Shown here: piece by piece, positions 1 through 5,541 of the stretch
How positions within the stretch are numbered: the stretch's first letter is position 1
Layout of the letters: each line of letters starts with the position of its first letter
DNA from: Bacteroidales bacterium UBA3856
Lineage (GTDB): Bacteria; Bacteroidota; Bacteroidia; Bacteroidales; UBA932
Direction: 5' to 3'
DNA length: 7,284 bases
Assembly: GCA_002392525.1 (NCBI GenBank)
Contig: DGHE01000225.1
Span: 1 to 7,284, forward strand
Translations under genes and position numbers: made by a program
Notes under the pieces: model-generated
What the model was told of the DNA's origin: nothing
Databases searched by the model: none
What the model saw: only the letters and a program-made list of their open reading frames with translations

Positions 1-873
1 TTCCCGCCCATCCGCGTGTTCGGCACCATCGGCTTCATCTGCAGCATGCTTCTCACCAACTTCCTGCACATCAAGGGGGTAGCCATGCAGGAAAGCTACA
101 CGCAGCTGCTCTCTTCCGGCATCCTCTCCATCGTCCTCGCCGCCTACGCCCTCACCATGCCGGCCTGCCCCGTGGACAGCACCAAGAAGGGAGAAACGTT
201 TGCCGATGCCTTCGGCCTCAAGGCCTTCACGCTCTTCAAGGATCCCCAGTTCGCCATCTTCTTCATTTTCTCCGTCCTGCTGGGCGCATCCCTCCAGATT
301 ACCAACGGCTACGCCAACACCTTCCTGGGCAGCTTCGCCGCCGATCCCGCCCTCGCGAACACCTTCGCCGTCAAGAACTCCAACGCCCTCATCGCCATTT
401 CCCAGGCCTCCGAAACCCTCTGCATCCTGTTCATCCCGTTTGCCATGAGAAAGTTCGGCATCAAGAACGTCATCCTCATCGCCATGTTCGCCTGGGTAGG
501 ACGCTTCGCCTTCTTCGGACTGGGTAACCCCTCCATGCCGGGCGTGCTCCTGTTCGTTCTCAGCTGCATTGTCTACGGCTTCGCCTTCGACTTCTTCAAC
601 ATCTCCGGTTCCCTCTACGTGGAGCAGAACGCCCAGACCGATATCCGTGCCAGCGCACAGGGCCTCTTCATGATGATGACCAACGGCTTCGGCGCCACCA
701 TCGGCACCCTCGCCGCCGGCGCTGTGGTAGAGGCGTACCACGTAGCCGATGCCGTGAACCCGCAGGTCCAGAACTGGCCCACCGTATGGTACATTTTCGC
801 CGGTTACGCCCTGGTTGTGGCCATCCTGTTCTGGATCCTGTTCAAGGACCCCGAAAAGAAAGCTGCCCGGTAA
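1..873 (+). CDS. nupG: NupG-type nucleoside:H+ symporter (MFS), 5' end cut off
   Basis: This is the C-terminal 290 residues of an inner-membrane proton-driven nucleoside importer. The reading frame is open from base 1 and stops with TAA at 871-873. It closely resembles my recollection of Escherichia coli NupG: it begins FPPIRVFGTIGFI (E. coli FPPIRIWGTIGFI) and shares AIFFIFSVLLGASLQITN, AFDFFNISGS and RASAQG.FMMMTNGFG. E. coli NupG is about 418 residues, so roughly the first 130 residues (about four transmembrane helices) lie left of the window. About eight hydrophobic segments remain, near partial-protein residues 9-25, 40-53, 83-100, 127-145, 150-170, 178-195, 218-240 and 261-282, matching helices 5-12. 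The end is a short charged tail, KDPEKKAAR. The GTG at 16 is an internal Val codon, not a start. No terminator is visible after the stop, and the next gene on the other strand overlaps its last 32 bases. Family is confident; exact substrate range (which nucleosides, or xanthosine as in XapB) is not readable here. Confidence 0.93.
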   Translation, partial: FPPIRVFGTIGFICSMLLTNFLHIKGVAMQESYTQLLSSGILSIVLAAYALTMPACPVDSTKKGETFADAFGLKAFTLFKDPQFAIFFIFSVLLGASLQITNGYANTFLGSFAADPALANTFAVKNSNALIAISQASETLCILFIPFAMRKFGIKNVILIAMFAWVGRFAFFGLGNPSMPGVLLFVLSCIVYGFAFDFFNISGSLYVEQNAQTDIRASAQGLFMMMTNGFGATIGTLAAGAVVEAYHVADAVNPQVQNWPTVWYIFAGYALVVAILFWILFKDPEKKAAR

Positions 874-1288
874 GGTTATTTCCATCCTCCTCTTCTACGG
901 CCCCCTCCCACAGGAACTTGACGTTCTTGATACGGGTGGGGGTCAGTTCGTATTGGATGTCCAGACAACTGTACACCCAGCGGTGCCTTACCTTTTGCAA
1001 GGATGTAAAATAACACAGGTTGAATCCCAGGTGGATGAGCGTGAGCCGGTCCACACTGGTCACCCCCATCTTGAGAAGCTTTTCCAGCACGTCCCGGTTG
1101 GAGTGCAGGACCCGCATCACTTTCCTCACTTCCTTGAGCTTCTCCTTTTCAATATAACGCAGACGGTTGTGCCACCGGTTCTTGCAGCTGTCGCTGCAGA
1201 AACGGCGGTCTATCCTTCCGGAGGTCACCACTTTCCCGCACATGGGACAGCGGACAACCGGGCCTGTTTGATCATCAAAGTAAAGCAT
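842..1288 (-). CDS. small zinc-ribbon protein, conserved Bacteroidota family of unknown function
   Basis: With the ATG at 1288-1286 this gives 148 residues. A zinc-binding set is visible near the N-terminus: C14-x2-C17 and C31-x3-C35, in the contexts RCPMCGK and RRFCSDSCKNRWHNR. A basic, probably helical stretch follows (residues about 40-72, ending NRDVLEKLLKMG), then a C-terminal part with LGFNLCYFT and a Tyr/Trp-rich strand region. I recall many Bacteroidota proteins with the same order (CxxC, then RSDKKFC.xxCKN, then NRxxLEELL, then LGFNFxYxTH, then a Tyr-rich end). They have no established function; the cysteine cluster suggests nucleic-acid or protein binding. The frame stays open upstream to an ATG at 1393, but those 35 extra residues precede the conserved part and lie over repeats, so I prefer 1288. 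The 3' end overlaps nupG convergently by 32 bp, and the gene is divergent from ssb. Confidence 0.78.
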   Translation of the reverse strand: MLYFDDQTGPVVRCPMCGKVVTSGRIDRRFCSDSCKNRWHNRLRYIEKEKLKEVRKVMRVLHSNRDVLEKLLKMGVTSVDRLTLIHLGFNLCYFTSLQKVRHRWVYSCLDIQYELTPTRIKNVKFLWEGAVEEEDGNNLTGQLSFRGP

Positions 1289-1335
1289 GAACAGTTTTTG
1301 GGCAAAAATGGAAGATGGGAACGTCAATTCCAAGC

Positions 1336-1433
1336 ATCGGCTAAAAAAAAACGAAGATTTTTCCGTTTTAGCCAGTTCATACAAAACAGGCACCGGTCAA
1401 TAAAATGCCCGGGGGCCTGTTTTTTTAGCCGAT
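1336..1433. repeat. 14-bp perfect inverted repeat with 70-bp spacer
   Basis: The left arm 1336-1349 reads atcggctaaaaaaa. The right arm 1420-1433 reads tttttttagccgat, its exact reverse complement. Allowing one mismatch, the match runs three bases further outward (aag at the left, ct-containing end at the right pairs at two of three). Half of each arm is an A or T run, so the information-rich part is only ATCGGCT/AGCCGAT. Two more copies of the same core sit at 1366-1373 and 1439-1446. The repeat could be protein-binding sites, alternative RNA stems in the leader of the minus-strand gene, or the borders of an invertible segment. Confidence 0.7.
1383..1426 (+). terminator. terminator-like hairpin with T7 tail in an unexpected place
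   Basis: AAAACAGGC (1383-1391) pairs with GCCTGTTTT (1415-1423). Inside, CCGG (1393-1396) can pair with CCGG (1409-1412), leaving a small A versus GG internal loop and a 12-base apical loop. The right arm runs into seven T residues (1420-1426), the form of an intrinsic terminator on the + strand. On the minus strand the arm is followed only by a short T run, so activity there would be weaker. There is no + strand gene immediately upstream to terminate, so its role is unclear: nupG read-through, a small RNA, or a leader structure for the minus-strand gene. Confidence 0.45.
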
Positions 1434-1446
1434 TCTCCGGCTAAAA
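1423..1446. repeat. 9-bp stem, 6-base loop palindrome (TTTTAGCCG / CGGCTAAAA)
   Basis: Bases 1423-1431 (ttttagccg) and 1438-1446 (cggctaaaa) are perfect reverse complements separated by attctc. Beyond a 3-base bulge the pairing resumes with CTG/CAG (1417-1419 with 1447-1449). No T tract follows the stem on either strand, so it does not look like a terminator. The symmetry would suit a dimeric DNA-binding protein or an RNA hairpin in the leader of the minus-strand gene. Confidence 0.65.
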
Positions 1447-1497
1447 CAGATAATCGACCATCCAAAACAGAAAAATCTGCACTTTCCCGCCCTCTTC

Positions 1498-1531
1498 TTG
1501 TCGCCTGCCCGGAAAAGACACGCTTTCTTTG
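1498..1531 (+). promoter_or_regulatory. weak Bacteroidales-type promoter match upstream of ssb
   Basis: Bacteroidales housekeeping promoters use a -7 box TAnnTTTG and a -33 box containing TTTG/TTG. Here TTTCTTTG (1524-1531) matches the -7 box with one mismatch, and TTG (1498-1500) lies 23 bases upstream, a little further than usual. It would start transcription near 1538 and give a leader of about 60 bases before ssb. It is the best candidate I see, but short motifs like these occur by chance. Confidence 0.22.
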
Positions 1532-1596
1532 CACTGGACGGGAACGGCAGCGCGCGTCGCATTCCGCCCAAAAGTTCAACACTTAAACACTTGACA

Positions 1597-1962
1597 ATGG
1601 AATTTTTGAACAGAATCGAACTGAGAGGAGTCGTCGGCCGGGCCGAGGTAAACTCTTACAACGGGAACCACGTATGTAATTTCTCGGTCGTAACCGAAGC
1701 ATCGGCCGTAGACCGCGAAGGCAATTCCACCGTGGAATCCACTTGGTTTAATGTATCGGCCTGGAACGGCGTCAAAGGCATCCAGGACCTGAGCGAAATC
1801 CAGAAAGGCTCCTGGATCAGGGTAGTAGGACGCCTGCGCCTGCGCAAGTACGTCTCGCAGGATGGCATCGAACGCATGTCCGTCGAAATCCCCGCCCGAA
1901 TCGTTGAGCGCATCCCCCGCGAAGAAGAACGGGAACAGATGCAGCCGCAACGCGACTATTAG
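1597..1962 (+). CDS. ssb: short single-stranded DNA-binding protein (SSB) without acidic tip
   Basis: This 121-residue protein is almost entirely one OB-fold SSB domain (residues about 4-107). It begins with the family hallmark LNRIELRGVVG and contains NFSVVTEAS, the aromatic strand ESTWFNVSAWNG, and GSWIRVVGRLRLRKY. SSBs bind single-stranded DNA in replication, repair and recombination, and normally recruit partners through a conserved acidic tip (DDDIPF-like) at the end of a flexible tail. Here the tail is only about 14 residues (PREEEREQMQPQRDY) and that tip is absent, so it resembles short accessory SSBs rather than the roughly 178-residue E. coli housekeeping protein. The ATG at 1597 is chosen because the SSB hallmark follows at once; the frame extends upstream without recognisable content. 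The leader is A-rich with no Shine-Dalgarno. The gene ends 13 bp before the DUF3575 gene, so it appears to head the fimbrial operon. Confidence 0.9.
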   Translation: MEFLNRIELRGVVGRAEVNSYNGNHVCNFSVVTEASAVDREGNSTVESTWFNVSAWNGVKGIQDLSEIQKGSWIRVVGRLRLRKYVSQDGIERMSVEIPARIVERIPREEEREQMQPQRDY

Positions 1963-1975
1963 CCCTGTCCATCCC

Positions 1976-2530
1976 ATGAAACGTTTCCTTCTTCCGATTC
2001 TTTTGTGGGCCGGCATCACCCTTCCAGCCCGTTCCCAGCGCTATAGCGTGGGCAGCAACGCCGTAGACTGGCTGTCACTCGGGACGATTAACGTGGAGGC
2101 ATCGGCCTCGGTCTCTCCCCAAGTATCCATTCATGCGGGAGCCGAGCTCAATCCATGGACTTTCCGGGCCGGACAGCCAGACCGACAAATGCAAATGCGC
2201 CATAATTCTTACTGGGCTGGCGCGCGCTGGTGGCCCTGGCATGTCTATTCCGGCTGGTGGGCGGGAACGGGTTTCCGCTATTCCGTGTATAACGGCGGCG
2301 GAGTGCTCTCCAGGGAATCCGAAGAAGGAGACGCCGTGGGACTGGAACTCTGGGGCGGATACTCCGTCATGCTCAGCAGCCTGTGGAACCTGGACCTGGG
2401 GCTGGGCGGCTGGGGCGGCTGGAAGAAATACACCCGCTACGCCTGCCCCGTTTGCGGGCTCACCTTGGAAAGCGGCGAAAAGTTCTTCTGGCTTCCCGAC
2501 GCCCGTATTGCCATCCAACTCATCTTCTGA
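1976..2530 (+). CDS. DUF3575 outer-membrane protein of the fimbrial locus
   Basis: This 184-residue protein has an N-terminal signal peptide (KRF, hydrophobic LLPILLWAGITLP, likely cleavage after ARS at residue 20). The rest has alternating aromatic and glycine-rich strands and ends in a hydrophobic strand, RIAIQLIF, as expected of a small beta-barrel. DUF3575 hallmarks visible are VGSNAVDWLSLGTINVE, the strand pair ending AELNPWTF (residues about 50-63), the Trp-rich segment about 79-98, and a YACPVCG motif (C157, C160) near the end. DUF3575 proteins are common beside Bacteroidales fimbrial genes, but their exact role is not established; an assembly or anchoring partner is inference. The ATG at 1976 starts a proper signal peptide; the frame is open upstream only because it overlaps ssb. 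It lies 13 bp after ssb and 3 bp before the next gene, so translational coupling is likely. Confidence 0.85.
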   Translation: MKRFLLPILLWAGITLPARSQRYSVGSNAVDWLSLGTINVEASASVSPQVSIHAGAELNPWTFRAGQPDRQMQMRHNSYWAGARWWPWHVYSGWWAGTGFRYSVYNGGGVLSRESEEGDAVGLELWGGYSVMLSSLWNLDLGLGGWGGWKKYTRYACPVCGLTLESGEKFFWLPDARIAIQLIF

Positions 2531-2533
2531 ACC

Positions 2534-4465
2534 ATGCAAGAGCGAAAGTTAACCATCGGCCTCATCCTTATTCTCCTTGCCAGCGCATGCGGAAGCAGCC
2601 TCAAGCTGCGGGAGGTGCGCAGGCAGGAGATGCAGGCCAGCCTGGGCCTGTCCCAGGGAGAACTGGAGGAAGAGCGGCGCGTCATCCGCACAGGAACGCG
2701 GGACACCATTACTTACCGTGATCCGGAGGGTCGGGAAGTTATTCTCATGAAGGCCGTCCTGGACGAGGAAACTGGCGAGATGGTCGCGAACGAAGTCATT
2801 GACGCAGCGGTCATTACAGCCCGCTTCCGCAACATCGCCGAGCGCCTGGGCTCCGTTGACATCCGCTTCGACATCCACGTCCCTGCCGCCATGCAGGACA
2901 GCCGGTGGCAACTCCGCCTCTGCCCTCGCATCTACGTGCAAACCGACACCCTCTACCTACAGGAGGTCGTAGTCACCGGAGCCGACTACCGGAAAGACCA
3001 GCTCCGGGGCTACCGGCTGTACGAACGGTATCTTCGTTCCATCATCACGGACTCGGCCCGCTTTGTGGACTGGAGGAACCTTCGTATCTGGATGGAGCGG
3101 AACCTGCAGGGCAAGGAGAGTTTTGGCCCCGACGAAAAGGCGGCCCTCCTGCACTATACCCGGAAAATGCTCAAACGCTACCATGAGAAGAAATGGAAAG
3201 AACGCGACAAGGTGTTTTCCCAGTATGTACACTCCCCTATTGTCACGGAAGGTGTGCGGCTGGACACCGTGCTGGAACACAGCAATGAAGACTTGCAGTA
3301 CGAGTACGTGCAAACGCTCCGCACCCGTCCCCGCCTCAAAAAGGTGGAGGTGGTGCTCTCGGGCGCTATCTATGAGGACGACAAAAAGCTGTACACCATG
3401 CCGGACACGCCTCCGCTTGCCTTTTACATCAGTTCGCTCTCGGACCTCAGCAGCCCCGTCGAGCGCTTTGTGACTAAGGTGGTGGAGCGCCGGGCTACCG
3501 GACACACGGCCTGCGAGCTGGCTTTCCGTACAGGCCGATGGGAGCTGGAGCCCGACCTTGCCGACAACCGCACGGAAATGGCCCGCATCCGGGAACAGAT
3601 CCTTGAGCTGGAAAGAAGCGAAACCTTCCTCACCGACTCCATCGTCATCGAAGCGTTTGCCTCTCCGGAAGGCAGCATCCAGGCCAATGCGCTGCTTTCA
3701 AAACGGCGGGCGGCGTCTGTCGCCAGCCATTTCAGCAAGCTCGTCGCGCAATACCGGGACTCCGCCGCACGCAGTGCAGGATTCCGCATCAGCGTGCGGG
3801 AAGACGGCAGTGAAGCCATCGGCCCGGCCCCTGAAACTCCGCCTGCGCTTCGCTTCCTCTCCCGCAGCAGGGGCGAGAACTGGGCCCTTCTGGAGCAGCT
3901 CGTACAAGCCGATACTTGCTTGACAGAAAACCAGAAAACAGCCTTTCGGGCCGTCATGGCGCTTCCTCCGGAAAAACGGGAGAAAGCCCTGCAAGCACAG
4001 CCCTGCTACGTACACCTCAGGCAAAACCTCTATCCACGCCTTCGGAGAGTCACTTTTGACTTCTACCTGAGCCGGCGGGGCATGGTGAAGGATACGGTGC
4101 ATACTACCGAGCCCGACACTGTTTACCGGCGGGGCGTAGAACTGCTGCGGAATCGGGACTATACGGCTGCACTGGCCGTGCTCCGGCCCTACCGGGACCT
4201 CAACACGGCCCTCGCATGCCTGGCGCTGGATCTCAACGAATCGGCCCTCGTTATTTTGAAAGAGCAGCCCCGCACCCCGCAGGTGAATTACCTCCTGGCC
4301 CTTCTCCACGCCAGGCGGCAGGAAGATGCGCTGGCCGTCCAGTGCTTCATGGATGCCTGCCGGGAAGAGCGGTCCCTCTTTTTCCGGGGCAACCTGGACC
4401 CCGAAATCCATGTCCTGATAGAGCGCTACGGCCTGGATCGGGATAACGGAAACGAACCTTATTAA
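2534..4465 (+). CDS. large OmpA-like lipoprotein with TPR-like C-terminus, fimbria-associated
   Basis: This is a 643-residue predicted lipoprotein. It has a basic start, a hydrophobic core LTIGLILILLASA, and Cys19 as the lipidated residue; Ala at -3 is not the classical Leu, but this is common in Bacteroidota. Residues about 25-335 form a region I cannot assign to a named domain, with strand-like patches such as VDIRFDIHVP and LYLQEVVVTGA and a charged helical stretch 190-230. Residues about 340-400 look OmpA-like: a helix MARIREQILELE, then TDSIVIEAFASPEGS, then N385 and LSKRRAASVASHF, as in the OmpA N-x-x-LS-x-x-RA peptidoglycan-binding helix. RVTFDFYLSRRG (506-516) may be a late strand of the same fold after an insertion. 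Residues about 528-643 form helical TPR-like repeats (YRRGVELLRNRDYTAAL, then VNYLLALLHARRQEDALAV). It sits between DUF3575 and fimbrillin genes, suggesting an envelope factor linking fimbriae to the cell wall; that is inference. Confidence 0.82.
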   Translation: MQERKLTIGLILILLASACGSSLKLREVRRQEMQASLGLSQGELEEERRVIRTGTRDTITYRDPEGREVILMKAVLDEETGEMVANEVIDAAVITARFRNIAERLGSVDIRFDIHVPAAMQDSRWQLRLCPRIYVQTDTLYLQEVVVTGADYRKDQLRGYRLYERYLRSIITDSARFVDWRNLRIWMERNLQGKESFGPDEKAALLHYTRKMLKRYHEKKWKERDKVFSQYVHSPIVTEGVRLDTVLEHSNEDLQYEYVQTLRTRPRLKKVEVVLSGAIYEDDKKLYTMPDTPPLAFYISSLSDLSSPVERFVTKVVERRATGHTACELAFRTGRWELEPDLADNRTEMARIREQILELERSETFLTDSIVIEAFASPEGSIQANALLSKRRAASVASHFSKLVAQYRDSAARSAGFRISVREDGSEAIGPAPETPPALRFLSRSRGENWALLEQLVQADTCLTENQKTAFRAVMALPPEKREKALQAQPCYVHLRQNLYPRLRRVTFDFYLSRRGMVKDTVHTTEPDTVYRRGVELLRNRDYTAALAVLRPYRDLNTALACLALDLNESALVILKEQPRTPQVNYLLALLHARRQEDALAVQCFMDACREERSLFFRGNLDPEIHVLIERYGLDRDNGNEPY

Positions 4466-4478
4466 CATCAACAAAATC

Positions 4479-5525
4479 ATGAATAAAACCCTTCTTGTCG
4501 CGGCCCTGGTCCTTCTGACGGCCGCATCGTGTCAAAAAACCAACCTTTCTCAAACCGCTACCGGCGAGCTCATTGTCCAGCTGGGAGAAGAACCGGCCAC
4601 CAAAGTGGCAGACATCTCCATGAGCGAGAGCAAGATCCATTCTGTCCAGCTGTTTGTGTTTTCGAATGGTCAGCTGGAAACCGATGTGTACAAAACGGAA
4701 TCAGCCACCTCTTACTCCCTTACCACCGGTATTGGCAATAAAGTGGTGTATGCCATCGTAAACGCGCCCCGGCTCAAATTCACTTCGCAGCAAGCGCTGG
4801 AAGAAGGACTCTCCGACCTTTCCGAGAACACGGTCAACAAGCTCGTCATGAGCGGAAAAGCATCGGCCCTTGTGAACGAATACAAGACCGGCTCTACCAC
4901 GCCCGCCACCTGCACCATTAACGTGAAGAGACTGGTATCGGCCATCCAGCTTGCTACCGTCGCCACTAGCTTTGCAGGGTCTACACTGGAAGGGAGCACC
5001 TTCACCATCAAGGAAATCTATGTAAAAAATGTAGTAGGGAAGGCTCCGTATGGGGTTTCCATGGCACTCACAGGTGATCAGAGAAGCAGACTCGACAACT
5101 GGTACAACAAGCTCAAGCTGGATACTACGCCGCTTGCACTCACCCATGATGCCTTTGACCCGGGTCTCGCCGTTACAGGTAAGCCGCTCAGTATAAACCA
5201 TACGCTCTATGTCTATCCCAACGCCTCGACAGAGGAACTTGGAACGTTTACCATGTTCGAACCCCGCCCCACACGCCTGGTGATTCACGCGCTCGTTACC
5301 ACCTCTGCAGACCACTACGACAAGCCCTTCACCAACAAGGATTACTACTATACCTTCGATCTTCCCGTCCTGGAAGCCAACAAGAAGTACAAAGTGAACG
5401 TGGTCATCTCCATGCTGGGTAAGACCACCGATACCGACGACACCAAGACTACGGCGGGCATGGCGCGGCCTTCCATCACCGTTCTGCCCTGGGACCAGAC
5501 CGTCGAGCTCAACTACCAGTATTGA
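4479..5525 (+). CDS. FimA/Mfa-type major fimbrillin, type V pilus subunit
   Basis: This is a 348-residue lipoprotein precursor: KTLLVAALVLLTAASC, with Cys18 as the expected lipid site. The mature chain follows the FimA-like plan. A first strand, TGELIVQLGEE, is followed by ATKVADISMSESKIHSVQLFVF, where the usual protease site after a basic residue would be near K42. Next come VVYAIVNAP, a helical LSDLSENTVNKLVMSG segment (about 110-125), and CTINVKRLVSAIQL, entering the C-terminal domain. The chain ends ITVLPWDQTVELNYQY. In type V pili (Porphyromonas FimA/Mfa1 and gut relatives) the lipoprotein is carried to the surface, the N-terminal strand is removed by a protease, and the freed groove accepts a donor strand from the next subunit. 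The length matches the family. Base composition is lower in GC than in the last gene of the window. The leader is A-rich (ttattaacatcaacaaaatc). Whether it is the main shaft subunit or a minor one cannot be settled from sequence. Confidence 0.88.
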   Translation: MNKTLLVAALVLLTAASCQKTNLSQTATGELIVQLGEEPATKVADISMSESKIHSVQLFVFSNGQLETDVYKTESATSYSLTTGIGNKVVYAIVNAPRLKFTSQQALEEGLSDLSENTVNKLVMSGKASALVNEYKTGSTTPATCTINVKRLVSAIQLATVATSFAGSTLEGSTFTIKEIYVKNVVGKAPYGVSMALTGDQRSRLDNWYNKLKLDTTPLALTHDAFDPGLAVTGKPLSINHTLYVYPNASTEELGTFTMFEPRPTRLVIHALVTTSADHYDKPFTNKDYYYTFDLPVLEANKKYKVNVVISMLGKTTDTDDTKTTAGMARPSITVLPWDQTVELNYQY

Positions 5526-5541
5526 TAAGGCTTGGCCGGTC

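Larger units (their letters stand above)
1289..1596. other. gene-free divergent intergenic region rich in inverted repeats
   Basis: These 308 bases separate the start of the zinc-ribbon gene (-) from the start of ssb (+), so both promoters should lie here. No ORF with recognisable protein content is present on either strand. The left half (about 1336-1450) is AT-rich and full of inverted repeats around GGCTAAA plus a GC-rich hairpin; those are listed separately. AAAACAG occurs three times on the + strand, at 1383-1389, 1443-1449 and 1464-1470. The right half (about 1480-1596) is mostly unstructured, with a weak promoter-like match and an A-rich stretch just before ssb. Confidence 0.8.

Noticed and set aside
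1289..1393. N-terminal extension of the zinc-ribbon protein to the ATG at 1393
   Set aside because: The extra 35 residues precede the conserved zinc-ribbon part and overlie repeat DNA; the ATG at 1288 gives the expected family length.
1408..1413. CCCGGG palindrome as a stand-alone site
   Set aside because: A 6-bp palindrome is expected by chance in GC-rich DNA and is already part of the terminator-like hairpin.
815..1444. 209-codon plus-strand frame running from inside nupG across the zinc-ribbon gene
   Set aside because: It is the mirror frame of the minus-strand gene, which has a coherent cysteine motif and family resemblance; the plus-strand product has none.
1397..1582. 61-codon minus-strand frame in the intergenic region
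   Set aside because: Low-complexity, Arg-rich product with no recognisable motif; it overlaps the inverted repeats and the probable ssb promoter region.
1498..1596. Upstream extension of ssb in the same frame
   Set aside because: SSB proteins start right before the LNRIxLxGxVG hallmark, which follows the ATG at 1597; the extension has no family-like sequence.
5526..5541. Possible terminator between fimbrillin and anchor genes (ggcttggcc)
   Set aside because: Only a 3-4 bp stem with no T tract, in a 16-bp gap; it does not look functional.
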